NCBI RefSeq assembly: GCF_020857975.1
Contig: NZ_JACWUO010000006.1
Span: 62,001-126,000, forward strand
Origin: Stenotrophomonas rhizophila
Lineage (GTDB): Bacteria; Pseudomonadota; Gammaproteobacteria; Xanthomonadales; Xanthomonadaceae
Reading direction: 5' to 3'
Length of the DNA stretch: 64,000 nt
The notes under the pieces are model-generated. The model was given only the letters and a program-made list of their open reading frames with translations. It did no database searches and was not told the origin of the DNA. A program made the position numbers and the translations under genes. Below, in pieces: positions 39,687 through 50,800 of this stretch (positions are counted from its first letter, which is position 1; each line of letters begins with the position of its first letter).

Positions 39687-40088
39687 CTAGGCCGCCTGCC
39701 CGGTTTCCACCGCGCCGAAGCAGCTGCGGATGGCGTCCAGCAGGTCGCTCATCGAATAGGGCTTGGGCAGGAAGTGCATGCCGGGACGCAGTTGGCCGGT
39801 GACCTGGGCCGGTTCCAGCCCGGAGGTGACCAGCACCGGCAGACCGGGCTGGTACTGCTTGATCTGGTGGGCCGCCTCGATCCCGCTCAGGCCACCCAGG
39901 CAGACATCGGTGAACACCAGGTCGAAACGCTCGCCGGCCTGCAGCAGGCCCAGGGCCGCTTCGGCCGAACTCACCGCGACCACGTCGCAGGCCTGGCTTT
40001 CCAGCGTGATGCGGCTCAGTTCACGGGTTTCTTCGCTGTCTTCGATCAACAGCACGCGCGGTGCAACATGGCGCTTGGACAACAACAT
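39687..40088 (-). CDS. Single-domain response regulator
   Basis: This is a 133-residue stand-alone receiver domain. The acidic pocket is LLIEDSEE, the phosphoacceptor Asp is in LVFTDVCLGGLSGIE, the Ser/Thr switch residue is in VLVTSG and the conserved Lys is in HFLPKPYS. There is no output domain, so it works as a phospho-signal relay or interacts with a partner protein. No kinase gene is adjacent. I chose the ATG at 40088 because the longer frame has no site. Confidence 0.88.
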   Translation of the reverse strand: MLLSKRHVAPRVLLIEDSEETRELSRITLESQACDVVAVSSAEAALGLLQAGERFDLVFTDVCLGGLSGIEAAHQIKQYQPGLPVLVTSGLEPAQVTGQLRPGMHFLPKPYSMSDLLDAIRSCFGAVETGQAA

Positions 40089-40262
40089 GACACGGTATTC
40101 CTGGGTTGGGCCGGAAAAGGCGCGCAAGTATCGCCGGCCCCAGGTTAGCGAGCCGTGCACGCGGGCATGCGCGCGCGTGCAGGTTCAGCCGGCGTTGGCC
40201 GCGTTGCGCAGGGCTCAGCCGGGGCAGGGTAGAGTCGGGGTTTGAACAATGGAGCACTGAAC

Positions 40263-40556
40263 ATGCAATGCCCCGTATGCAAGACCCAGGCGCTGGTGAT
40301 GTCCGAACGCCAGGGCATCGAGATCGACTACTGCCCGCAGTGCCGTGGCGTGTGGCTGGACCGTGGCGAGCTGGACAAGATCATCGAGCGTTCGGTCGGT
40401 ACGGCCGCGCCGGCCGAACCGGTACGCGCCGCCGCGCCGCCGCCGTCGCAGCACCGCGACACCCGCCATCTGGGCCAGCAGCAGCCGTACGGCGACCAGC
40501 AGGGTTACCGCAAGAAGAAGAAAGAGAGCTTCCTGTCGGACCTGTTCGACTTCTGA
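40263..40556 (+). CDS. TFIIB-type zinc-ribbon protein
   Basis: This 97-residue protein begins MQCPVCKTQALVMSERQGIE and continues IDYCPQCRGVWLDRGELDKI: two CxxC pairs about 20 residues apart and the WLDRGEL helix that defines the zf-TFIIB family. A Pro/Gln-rich disordered middle leads to a basic tail, KKKKESFLSDLFDF. Role unknown; the family is common in proteobacteria. Confidence 0.88.
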   Translation: MQCPVCKTQALVMSERQGIEIDYCPQCRGVWLDRGELDKIIERSVGTAAPAEPVRAAAPPPSQHRDTRHLGQQQPYGDQQGYRKKKKESFLSDLFDF

Positions 40557-40561
40557 CCCTC

Positions 40562-40590
40562 GCGCCGGCCCTGTCGCTCAGGGCCGGCGC
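40562..40590. terminator. Bidirectional hairpin between convergent genes
   Basis: GCGCCGGCCCTG-TCGCT-CAGGGCCGGCGC is a 12-bp perfect stem between the zinc-ribbon stop and the GNAT gene end, partly inside the latter. No T-run is present. Confidence 0.6.
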
Positions 40591-41090
40591 AGGATGAACT
40601 CCAGATCGCGGCTGTCGCCGACCACGAACTCATACGTGCCGACCTTGACGCAGCCGTAGCGCGCATAGAACCGCTGGGCGCCAAAATTTTCCGACCACAC
40701 GCCGACCCACAGGCGGCGGTGCACCGGGTGATCCAGCCAGGCCAGGAACGCCTCCATCAGTCGCGCACCGTGGCCGCCACCCTGGTGGCTGGCCAGCACG
40801 TACAGACGCTTGAGCTCGATATCGCCAGCGGCCGCATCGGCATGCGGCAAGCCGTTCGGGCCGGCTGCCAGATAGCCCACGGCGCGGCCGTCTTCCTCGA
40901 GCAGCCAGGCCGCGCTGTGCGGGTCTTCCAGCTCGCGCCGCTGCGGGGCCGGGCTGTAATGGTCCTGCAGGAAGGCCTGCAGATCCTGCGCCGGGTAGGA
41001 GTCGCCGAAGGTTTCGGTATAGGTGGCGATGGCGATCGCCGACAAGGCGTCGGCGTCGGCCGGGGTGGCGCGACGGATCAACAGGGCCAT
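40578..41090 (-). CDS. GNAT-family N-acetyltransferase
   Basis: This 170-residue protein starts MALLIRRATPADADALSAIA, the usual first strand and helix of GNAT enzymes. It has the acetyl-CoA loop region ELKRLYVLASHQGGGHGARL (Q-x-x-G-x-G/A type) and a late WVGVWSENFGAQRFYARYGC. It transfers an acetyl group to an amine of unknown identity. Start chosen at the first residue of the fold. Confidence 0.9.
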   Translation of the reverse strand: MALLIRRATPADADALSAIAIATYTETFGDSYPAQDLQAFLQDHYSPAPQRRELEDPHSAAWLLEEDGRAVGYLAAGPNGLPHADAAAGDIELKRLYVLASHQGGGHGARLMEAFLAWLDHPVHRRLWVGVWSENFGAQRFYARYGCVKVGTYEFVVGDSRDLEFILRRP

Positions 41091-41314
41091 GGCGCGGGTC
41101 TTCACAGGGCGGGGCGGCAGCTTACGCCATCGGGCGCCGGAGGGAAAAAGCGCCGGCCGATGGCGGAACCTTTGCCCGGGCGCATCCAATCAATACCCGG
41201 GTGCCAACGAGCAAGGCTGCCCGGGTGTCGGACAGGACAGGCCACGCTTCGACGCGGCCACCTGTGACGCCCCGCCTGCGGCCCGTCTGATCCGGCATGC
41301 ACAACCCCTGTTGT

Positions 41315-41337
41315 CCCGGGCGCTCGCCGCGCCCGGG
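41315..41337. terminator. Hairpin after the copper operon
   Basis: CCCGGGCGC-TCGCC-GCGCCCGGG sits 10 bases past the copB stop. On plus it is followed by ATCTTTTT; on minus it lacks a T-run. The gap 41091-41347 holds nothing else that I can identify. Confidence 0.55.
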
Positions 41338-41347
41338 ATCTTTTTCC

Positions 41348-42340
41348 TCAGAACCAGATGCGCATGCCGGCCACCCAGCGGGTGTCGCGGGCACGTTCGC
41401 CGGCGGCCAGGTGGTAGTCGGCGGTGTCGCCGAACAGGCGTTCGTGGCTGATGCCGATGTAGGGGGCGAAACGACGACTGAACTCATAGCGCAGGCGCAG
41501 CCCGGCTTCAACCTTGTTGAGCCCGGCGCCGTTGCCGTACTCGGGCTCGTCCCTGGCCGAGAAGCTGGCTTCCAGCAGCGGCTGCAGGATCAGGCGGTTG
41601 GTCAGCAGCAGCTCGTACTCCACCTCCACGCTTGCCGCCACCTGGCCACCTTCGCCGACATAGGCCGTGGCCGAAGTCTCGAACTTGTACGGGGCCAGGC
41701 CCTGGATGCCGAGCGCGGCCCAGGTGCGCGAATCGGCTGGCCGGAAGTCCTGTTTGACGCCCACCAGCACGTCCCACCAGGGCGAGACGCTACGCCCGTA
41801 GAGCGCTTCCAGGTCGGCCGACTCGGTGCTGCCGCCACTGCGCTCGCCTTCGCTGCGCAGCCACAAGCGGTGGATGTTGCCGCCGACCCAGCCGCTGGCC
41901 TCCCAGGCCTGGCCATTGCCATGACGGCCGTCCCACTGCTCCAGCCGGTTGACCAGCAGCATGCTGTGGACCTGCGGGGCATGTTCCATCGCGCCGTGGT
42001 CGATCGGCGGGAACGCGGCGGCGCGGTCGGCGGCGGTCACGGCGGGGATCGGTTCCAGCGGCTCGCTGGGGGCGGGCGGTTTCGGAGCGCCGTGGCCCAT
42101 CGCGGCATGGTCCATCTGGCTGTGATCGGTGCTGCGATGGTCCATCTTGGAGTGATCCATCGCGCCGTGATCGCTGCTGTCATGGCCCATCTTCGAGTGG
42201 TCCATCCGGCTGTGATCCACCGGTGGCGCCTTGGTCGTGGTCGGCGTTGCGGCATGGCCGGCATGCGACTGCGCCCATGCCGGTGCGGACAAGGCCAGCA
42301 GCAGGGCCGTGGTCAGTGCGGTGAGAGGGGCGCGGCTCAT
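41348..42340 (-). CDS. copB: Copper resistance outer-membrane protein CopB
   Basis: This 330-residue protein has a signal peptide (TTALLLALSAPAWAQSHAGH). A Met/His-rich metal-binding segment follows, with repeats of the type MDHSKM, MGHDSSD and MDHSQMDHAAM. The C-terminal beta-barrel domain (WDGRHGNGQAWEASGWVGGN; VAGMRIWF end) closes with an aromatic Phe typical of outer-membrane proteins. CopB sequesters copper at the outer membrane. It overlaps the copA stop by 4 bases. Confidence 0.94.
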   Translation of the reverse strand: MSRAPLTALTTALLLALSAPAWAQSHAGHAATPTTTKAPPVDHSRMDHSKMGHDSSDHGAMDHSKMDHRSTDHSQMDHAAMGHGAPKPPAPSEPLEPIPAVTAADRAAAFPPIDHGAMEHAPQVHSMLLVNRLEQWDGRHGNGQAWEASGWVGGNIHRLWLRSEGERSGGSTESADLEALYGRSVSPWWDVLVGVKQDFRPADSRTWAALGIQGLAPYKFETSATAYVGEGGQVAASVEVEYELLLTNRLILQPLLEASFSARDEPEYGNGAGLNKVEAGLRLRYEFSRRFAPYIGISHERLFGDTADYHLAAGERARDTRWVAGMRIWF

Positions 42341-44154
42341 TCTTCGATCCTCACTTCGCGCATCATGCCCGCTTCCATGTGGTACAGCAGGTGGCAGTGG
42401 TAGGCCCAGCGGCCCAGTGCGTCGGCGCGCACGCGGTAGGTGCGGCGGGTGCCCGGCGGCATGTCGATGGTGTGCTTGCGCAGCTGGAAGTGTCCCTCGG
42501 CGTTTTCCAGGTCGCTCCACACCCCGTGCAGGTGGATGGGGTGCTGCATCATGGTGTCGTTGACCAGCACGATGCGCATGCGCTCGCCGTAGTTCAGGCG
42601 CAGCGGTTCGGCGCCGGCGAACGGAATGCCGTCGAAGGACCAGCTGAATTTCTCCATGTGCCCGGTCAGGTGCAGCTCGACCTCGCGACCGGGTTCGCGC
42701 CCGTCCGGGTCGTCGAACAGGCTGCGCATCGCGCCGTAGGTGAGTACGTTGCGGCCGTTGTCGCGCAGGCCGATGCCGGGGTCGTCGAGCTTGGGCTCGG
42801 TGGCCATGCTCTGCATGTCGATCAGCGGGTTGCCCTTCTCGCTAGGCGCGTGGCGCGGTGCCTTGGCGTTGCCGCCGTGGGTACCGTGGCCCATGTTGGC
42901 GCCGCAGCCGCCTTCCATGCCCTTCATGGCGTGGCCCGACATGCCGTTTGAGCCATGGCCCGACATGCTATTTGGGACATGGGTCATGTCATGGCCCATG
43001 TCGCTCATGGTCAACAGCGGGCGTGGGTCGCGTGCGGGAATCGGGGCCTGCAGGCCGTGGCGCACGGCCAGGGTGCCGGCCGCATAGCCGGTGCGGCCCA
43101 TGTCCTGGCAGAAGATGGTGAAAGCGTCCTGGCCGCTGGGTTCGACGATCACATCGAAGGTTTCGGCCGGGGCGATGCGGAATTCGTCGATGCTGACCGG
43201 ATGGATGTACTGGCCGTCGGCGGCCACCACGGTCATCTTCAGGCCGGGGATACGCACGTCGAAATAGGTCATCGAGCCGCCGTTGATGAAGCGCAGCAGC
43301 ACCTTTTCGCCGCTGCGGAACAGCCCGGTCCAGTTGCCGGCCGGGGCGGTACCGTTGAGCAGGTAGGTATAGGTGTGGGCGTTGATGTCGGAGATGTCGG
43401 TCGGGGTCATCCGCATCCGGCCCCACATGCCGCGGTCGGCGGTGGCCGCGGCCCAGCCGTCCTTGCGGACATCGCGCAGGAAGTCGGGCAGGGTGCGCTT
43501 GTAGTAGTTGTCGTATTCGGCCAGTTTCTTCATGCGCCGGAACAGCGCGCCGGGGTCCATGTCGGTCCAGTCGGACAGCAGGATCACGTGCTCGCGGTCG
43601 AAGCGGTACGGCGCCGGCTGCAGCGGGTCGATGATCAGCGCGCCGTACAGCCCGGCCTGTTCCTGGAACATCGAATGGCTGTGGTACCAGTAGGTGCCGG
43701 ACTGCTTGAGGGTGAACCGGTACTGGTAGGCCTGGCCGGGGGCGATGCCGTTGAAGCTCAGGCCGGGCACGCCGTCCATGTTGGCCGGCAGCAGGATGCC
43801 GTGCCAGTGGATCGAGGTGGGGTGGCCCTGCAGGGCGTTGGCCACGCGCACGCTGACGGTGTCGCCTTCGCGCCAGCGCAGGATCGGCGCGGGCAGGCTG
43901 CCGTTGACGGTGATCGCCGGGCGGGTGCGGCCGGTGAAGTTGGCCAGCGATTCACCGATGCTCAGGTCCATCTGCGTGCCGCTGAGGACCTGCGGGGCGC
44001 CGGCCACGCTCGGGCCGGCCGCGGCGAAGGCACGGCCGGGCAGGCCGCTGGCGACCAGGCCGGCGACCACGCCGCCGGCGGCGGCGCCTTGTACGAACAG
44101 GCGGCGCGACGGCATGGGCAGCTGGCCCGGGCCGGGTGTGTTGGGGAATGACAT
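42337..44154 (-). CDS. copA: Multicopper oxidase CopA, Tat-exported
   Basis: This 605-residue enzyme has a twin-arginine signal (MPSRRLFVQGAAAGGVVAGL). The cupredoxin copper ligands are HWHG, YWYHSHS, then HPIHLHG and the type 1 site AYHCHLLYHMEAGMM. A Met/His-rich loop (MSDMGHDMTHVPNSMSGHGS and onward) binds additional copper. It oxidises Cu(I) in the periplasm. A GGAG lies 6 bases upstream of the ATG at 44154. It is flanked by copL and copB as in Xanthomonas. Confidence 0.95.
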   Translation of the reverse strand: MSFPNTPGPGQLPMPSRRLFVQGAAAGGVVAGLVASGLPGRAFAAAGPSVAGAPQVLSGTQMDLSIGESLANFTGRTRPAITVNGSLPAPILRWREGDTVSVRVANALQGHPTSIHWHGILLPANMDGVPGLSFNGIAPGQAYQYRFTLKQSGTYWYHSHSMFQEQAGLYGALIIDPLQPAPYRFDREHVILLSDWTDMDPGALFRRMKKLAEYDNYYKRTLPDFLRDVRKDGWAAATADRGMWGRMRMTPTDISDINAHTYTYLLNGTAPAGNWTGLFRSGEKVLLRFINGGSMTYFDVRIPGLKMTVVAADGQYIHPVSIDEFRIAPAETFDVIVEPSGQDAFTIFCQDMGRTGYAAGTLAVRHGLQAPIPARDPRPLLTMSDMGHDMTHVPNSMSGHGSNGMSGHAMKGMEGGCGANMGHGTHGGNAKAPRHAPSEKGNPLIDMQSMATEPKLDDPGIGLRDNGRNVLTYGAMRSLFDDPDGREPGREVELHLTGHMEKFSWSFDGIPFAGAEPLRLNYGERMRIVLVNDTMMQHPIHLHGVWSDLENAEGHFQLRKHTIDMPPGTRRTYRVRADALGRWAYHCHLLYHMEAGMMREVRIEE

Positions 44155-44260
44155 TGCAGCTCCGAATCGGATGGGAGTGGCACCGGCAGGTGCGGTCAGG
44201 ACGCGCACGCGGCAAGGCGTGGCATCGCATCGAACAGACGCGCCCGCAAGGGGCGCAGGT

Positions 44261-44644
44261 TCAGCCGATCGGAGGGCGGGTGATGCGGTCCAGCGGCAGC
44301 GCCGGCAGGGCCGGCCGGGTGCGCTCGAGCGGGGCCAGGGTCAGTGGCGGCGGGCTGGCGATCCAGGCGATGGTCGCCGCCAGGCTGGGTTGCTGTGCGC
44401 AGTTGCGCAGGCATTCCTTGATTTTGCAGTGGTCGCCGTCATGCGGGGCCTGCACGGCCGCATCGGGGTGATGGTCGTGGTGCGTGGCTACTGCCTGGGC
44501 ATCGCCGTGGCAGGGCGCGGCCGGTGCGGCGGCAACCGGTGCGGCCAGGGCCATGGCCATCGGCGCGGCCATGGCGACATTCAACCCGTTGAGCAACAGG
44601 CTGAAGATCAGGACCACTCGCAGGAGCAGGCTACCGGCGGACAT
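44261..44644 (-). CDS. copL: CopL-like regulator of the copper operon
   Basis: This 127-residue protein has a hydrophobic N-terminus (LLLRVVLIFSLLLNGLNVAM) that is a signal or anchor. A metal-binding section follows (CHGDAQAVATHHDHHPDA, HDGDHCKIKECLRNCAQQ) with many His and four Cys. In Xanthomonas copL precedes copAB and is required for copper-induced expression, possibly through the leader. Here it is in the same place, 106 bases before copA. Confidence 0.85.
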   Translation of the reverse strand: MSAGSLLLRVVLIFSLLLNGLNVAMAAPMAMALAAPVAAAPAAPCHGDAQAVATHHDHHPDAAVQAPHDGDHCKIKECLRNCAQQPSLAATIAWIASPPPLTLAPLERTRPALPALPLDRITRPPIG

Positions 44645-44739
44645 GGGGCCTACCCTAGCGCCAAACCGGCGCGCGTGCACCTGCAGCTGAACGCGCCGTT
44701 CAAGCCTGGCGCCCGGTCCATGGCCGTGCCGGCGGCCCA

Positions 44740-46542
<1,803 letters not shown>

Positions 46543-46642
46543 CGCACTAGTTTACCCCGCCGCGCAGGCCGGCCGTGTCCTCCAACAGCGGTCTGGCGCG
46601 TAGGCCCACGCCCACAAGTCTCCGGCACCGTCCAGGATCAGG

Positions 46643-47185
46643 GTAGTGCCGGCCGCTGGCCGGCTTTCCGCAGAATCGACTCCAAGCCCAAAGCCAAAGC
46701 CAAAGCCAAAGCCCCAGAGCCTAAGGCCATAGTTATTCCTGCCAATGGTTGGCGCGGGGTGTGCGGGTTGGCGGGACACGCCGTAAATCCCGCTCCGCGG
46801 TCCGGCCCAGCCGCTGGCGGCTGGGCGTTCGAGCGCATGCGAGGCAATGCCTCGCAAGCAATGCGTTCTCACCCCTGGAGGCTCGTGAGCGCCATCCATG
46901 GCGCCCAACGGTCCCGCCAACCCCCACACCCCGCGCCCCTGACAGTTGGTCGGTGCGCGGGGGAAAGCGAGCCAAAGCCTAAAGCAGTGTCCTTGCCGGC
47001 AGACATGGAAGCGAAGGGCCCAAAACGCAGAACAGGCGCCATCGGACGCCTGTTCTGCATGCTCTTCTCTCTTCCCAACCGCCAGATGCACATCCATCTA
47101 GGCGAGGGTTCCAGCCCCTTGCCGGGACCGTTGGGCGCCAAGGATGGCGCCCACGAGCCTCCAGGGAAGGATTTACGGCGTGTCC
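46643..47185. repeat. Composite intergenic repeat region
   Basis: The 46543-47243 gap has no gene. It contains a SMAG-type GTAG palindrome (GTAG-TGCCGGCC-GCT-GGCCGGC, 46643-46663) and a hexamer array of AAAGCC (46681-46712). There is a near-perfect 25-bp inverted repeat (46751-46777 with 46911-46937) and a perfect 17-bp inverted repeat (GGACACGCCGTAAATCC at 46774-46790 with its complement at 47169-47185). Two inverted copies of GGCGCCA-GGATGGCGC-CACGAGCCTCC type sequence also occur (46873-46908, 47134-47166). No transposase is present. Confidence 0.85.
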
Positions 47186-47243
47186 CGGCAAGGGGCTGGG
47201 AGCCTCGCCGCGCGCAGAACATGAGCGCGCCAAACAACCCGCT

Positions 47244-47801
47244 TTACTGGAGCAACGACCGCAGCATCCAGGCGTACTTCTCGTGGGTCTGCAGGCGCTG
47301 GGTCATCAGGTCCTCGGTCGGGGCGTCGTCGGCGTCGTCGGCCACGTCCAGCACCTTGCGCGCGGTCCGGCACACCGCCTCGTTGGCAGCCACCAACTGG
47401 CGTACCATCTCACGCCAGTCCGCGCTGTCGGTCAGGCCCGGTTCCTCGGTGATCGAGGTCAGGGCGGCGAATTCGCGATAGGAACCCGGCGCGTTGAAGC
47501 CCAGGGCGCGGATGCGTTCGGCCACGTCGTCCAGCGCGGCCCACTGTTCGGTGTACTGGGTCTCGAACATGGTGTGCAGCGAGTTGAACATCGACCCGGT
47601 CACATTCCAATGGAAGTTGTGGGTCTTCAGGTAGAGCGTGAACGCATCGGCCTGGAAGGCCGCCAGCCCATCGGCAATCTTCTTGCGATCGCCTTCCTTG
47701 ATCCCGATATCGATGTTCGGGGCCGACGGGGCCGCCGTTGCCAGCTTCTGCTTGCCGGTCTTGGCCTTGATTGCCTTGACCGGGGTCTTGGTCTTCGCCA
47801 T
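47244..47801 (-). CDS. dps: Dps-family DNA-binding ferritin-like protein
   Basis: This 185-residue protein has a Lys-rich N-terminal tail (MAKTKTPVKAIKAKTGKQKL) for DNA binding. The Dps ferroxidase signature follows: LYLKTHNFHWNVTGSMFNSL (His residues), then HTMFETQYTEQWAALDDVAE with the Asp/Glu ligands. It stores iron, detoxifies peroxide and compacts DNA in stationary phase. The C-terminus HEKYAWMLRSLL is typical. The start is chosen where the basic tail begins. Confidence 0.95.
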   Translation of the reverse strand: MAKTKTPVKAIKAKTGKQKLATAAPSAPNIDIGIKEGDRKKIADGLAAFQADAFTLYLKTHNFHWNVTGSMFNSLHTMFETQYTEQWAALDDVAERIRALGFNAPGSYREFAALTSITEEPGLTDSADWREMVRQLVAANEAVCRTARKVLDVADDADDAPTEDLMTQRLQTHEKYAWMLRSLLQ

Positions 47802-47847
47802 GGGAAACGTCTCCTGTTGGATTGGGATGGCCTTCACAATAGATCAG

Positions 47848-47864
47848 ACTACTCTTTCAGTAGT
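47848..47864. promoter_or_regulatory. Dyad in the divergent dps/hrpA region
   Basis: ACTAC-TCTTTCA-GTAGT is an inverted repeat 47 bases before the dps start, within an AT-richer stretch of about 60 bases. On minus TTGTTT (47871-47866) could be a -35. A regulator such as OxyR or Fur is conceivable but the dyad matches neither consensus clearly. Confidence 0.4.
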
Positions 47865-47891
47865 AAACAAAAGTTCTAAACAATTCGATTG

Positions 47892-50800
47892 ATGAACCCT
47901 ATCAACAAAACCAGCGCCTCTCCCCGGCACCCGCCGCAGCCGGCCCTCGACCAGGCCATGAGCCGTGATCGCGGCCGCCTGCTGGGCCTGCTGTCGCGCA
48001 TGCGCGCCAAGCCCGGCGATGCCGGCGTGGCGGCCGCCTTCGAGCAAGCCCTGCAGGCTTCGGTGGAGCGCCGCCAGGCGCGCGCGCGCAATCTGCCTGC
48101 GGTCACCTTGGACGAACAGCTGCCGATTGCGCGTGAAGCGGCGCAGATCACCGCGCTGATCCGCGACCACCAGGTGGTGGTGATCGCCGGTGAAACCGGC
48201 TCGGGCAAGACCACCCAGCTGCCCAAGCTGTGCCTGGCCGCCGGCCGCGGCGTGGCCGGCATGATCGGCTGCACCCAGCCGCGACGGATTGCCGCACGCG
48301 CGGTGGCCACCCGCGTGGCGCAGGAACTGAAGTCCGAACTGGGCACCACCGTGGGCTACCAGGTGCGCTTCACCGACCGGGTCGGCGATGACACCCGCAT
48401 CAAGTTCATGACCGACGGCATCCTGCTGGCCGAAATCAGCAGCGACCGCTGGCTGTCCCAGTACGACACCATCATCGTCGACGAGGCGCACGAGCGCAGC
48501 CTGAACATCGACTTCCTGCTCGGCTACCTCAAGCAGCTGCTGCCCAAGCGCCCGGACCTGAAGCTGATCGTCACCTCGGCCACCATCGACACCTCGCGCT
48601 TTGCCCAGCATTTCAACGATGCCCCGGTGATCAGCGTCGAAGGCCGTACCTTCCCGGTCGAAGTGCGCTACCGCCCGCTGGAAGGCGAATCGGGCGGTGA
48701 GGGCAGCGACCGCGATGGCGAGCGCACGGTGAACGACGCGGTGGTGGCGGCGGTGGATGAGATCACCCGGGTCGACCCGCGGGGCGACATCCTGCTGTTC
48801 TTCCCCGGCGAACGCGAGATCCGCGACGCGCACCAGGCACTGGAACGGCGCAAATACCGCGAAACCGACGTGCTGCCGCTGTATGCGCGGCTGTCGGTGA
48901 AAGACCAGGACGAGGTGTTCAACCCGGGCAGCAAGCGCCGCATCGTGCTGGCCACCAATGTCGCCGAAACCTCGCTGACCGTGCCGCGGATCCGCTACGT
49001 GATCGATCCCGGCCTGGCCCGGATCAAGCGTTACAGTCCACGCCAGAAGCTGGACCGGCTGCATATCGAGGCGGTGTCCCAGGCCAGTGCCAACCAGCGC
49101 AAGGGCCGTTGCGGGCGCGTGTCCGAGGGCATCTGCTACCGGCTGTATTCGGAGGCCGATTTCCAGTCGCGCGCCGAGTTCACCGATCCGGAAATCCGCC
49201 GCTCCAGCCTGTCCGGGGTGATCCTGCGCATGCTGCAGCTGGGCCTGGGCCGGATCGAGGATTTCCCGTTCCTGGAAGCGCCCGACGAGCGCGCGGTCGC
49301 CGATGGCTGGCAGCAGCTGGGCGAACTGGGCGCGGTCGATGCCGAGCGGCGGCTGACGCCGGTCGGGCGGCAGATGGCGCGCCTGCCGGTGGACGTCAAG
49401 CTGGCCCGCATGCTGGTGGCCGCCCAGGCCCAAGGTTGCCTGCGGCCGATGCTGGTGATCGCCTCGTTCCTGGGCATCCAGGACCCGCGCGAACGCCCGC
49501 CCGAAGCACGCGGCGCGGCCGATGCCGCCCATGCCCTGTTTGCCGACGGCCGCTCGGAGTTCGTCGGCGTGCTGCGGCTGTGGGACGGCTACCGCCAGGC
49601 CCATGAAGACCTGACCCAGTCCAAGCTGCGCGGCTGGTGCGAGCGCCATTTCCTCGGCTTCCTGCGCATGCGCGAATGGCGCGAACTGCATCGCCAGCTG
49701 CGCCTGCAATGCGAGGAACTGGGCTGGACCGAAGAACCGGCCGCTGCCGCGCTGGAGCCACTGCTGGCCGGTGCCTCCGCGCCGGCCCCGGCCGCCGATG
49801 ACCAGACCAAGGTCAAGGCCACCCGCGGCCAGCAGCACCGTGCCGCGCGCCTGGCCCGCGAAGGCAAGGCCGAACCGGCGCCGGCCAGCGCCGGGCCGGC
49901 CGCTGCGTTGCCCGAGGCGCGCAGTGCTTTCAGCGAAAAGGTGCGCGCGGCCGCCTACCAGACCCTGCACCGCGCGCTGATCGCCGGGCTGCCCACCCAG
50001 ATCGGCCACCGCAGCGACAAGGGCGATTTCCTCGCCCCGCGCCAGCGCCGTTTCCTGCCGTTCCCCGGCTCGGTCCTGGCCAAGCGGCCGCCGCCGTGGC
50101 TGCTCACCGCCACCTTGCTGGACACCCAGAAGATCTGGGGCCTGACCAATGCGGCGATCGAACCGGACTGGGTGATTGCCGAACTGCCGCACCTGCTGCT
50201 GCGCAAGCACTTCGACCCGCACTGGTCGCGCGCCCAGGGCCAGGTGCTGGCCTCCGAGCAGATCAGCCTGTTCGGGCTGGTGCTGGCGCCCAAGAAGCCG
50301 GTCCACTACGGCCGCATCGCGCCGGCCGAGGCGCATGAGCTGTTCGTGCGCCAAGGCCTGGTCACCGGCGAAATCAACACCCGCGCCGGGGTGATCGGCG
50401 ACAACCTGGCCGTGCTGGAGCAGGCGCGCGAGGAAGAGGCCAAGCTGCGCCGCGCCGGCATCGTCGCCGACGAGGGCTGGCAGGCGCGCTGGTACCTGGA
50501 CCGGATTCCCGGCGAGATCCATTCGGCCGCCGCGCTGGATGCCTGGTGGCAGGCGCTGGCCCCGGAAAAACGCCGTGCGCTGGCCTGGTCGCTGGCCGAC
50601 CTGCTGCCCGGCGAGGGCAGCGATGCCGAGCGGTATCCCAAGTACCTGGCGCTGGGCGATGCACGGCTGGCCCTGCATTACCGGTTCGAACCGGGCAGCG
50701 AGGACGACGGGGTCAGCCTGGATGTGCCGCTGCACCTGCTCAATGCGCTGGATGCGGCGCGGTTGTCGTGGCTGGCGCCGGGCTTTGTCGCCGACAAGGC

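Noticed and set aside
46643..47185. Considered as an insertion sequence
   Set aside because: No transposase frame, and the inverted repeats are nested rather than terminal to a coding segment.
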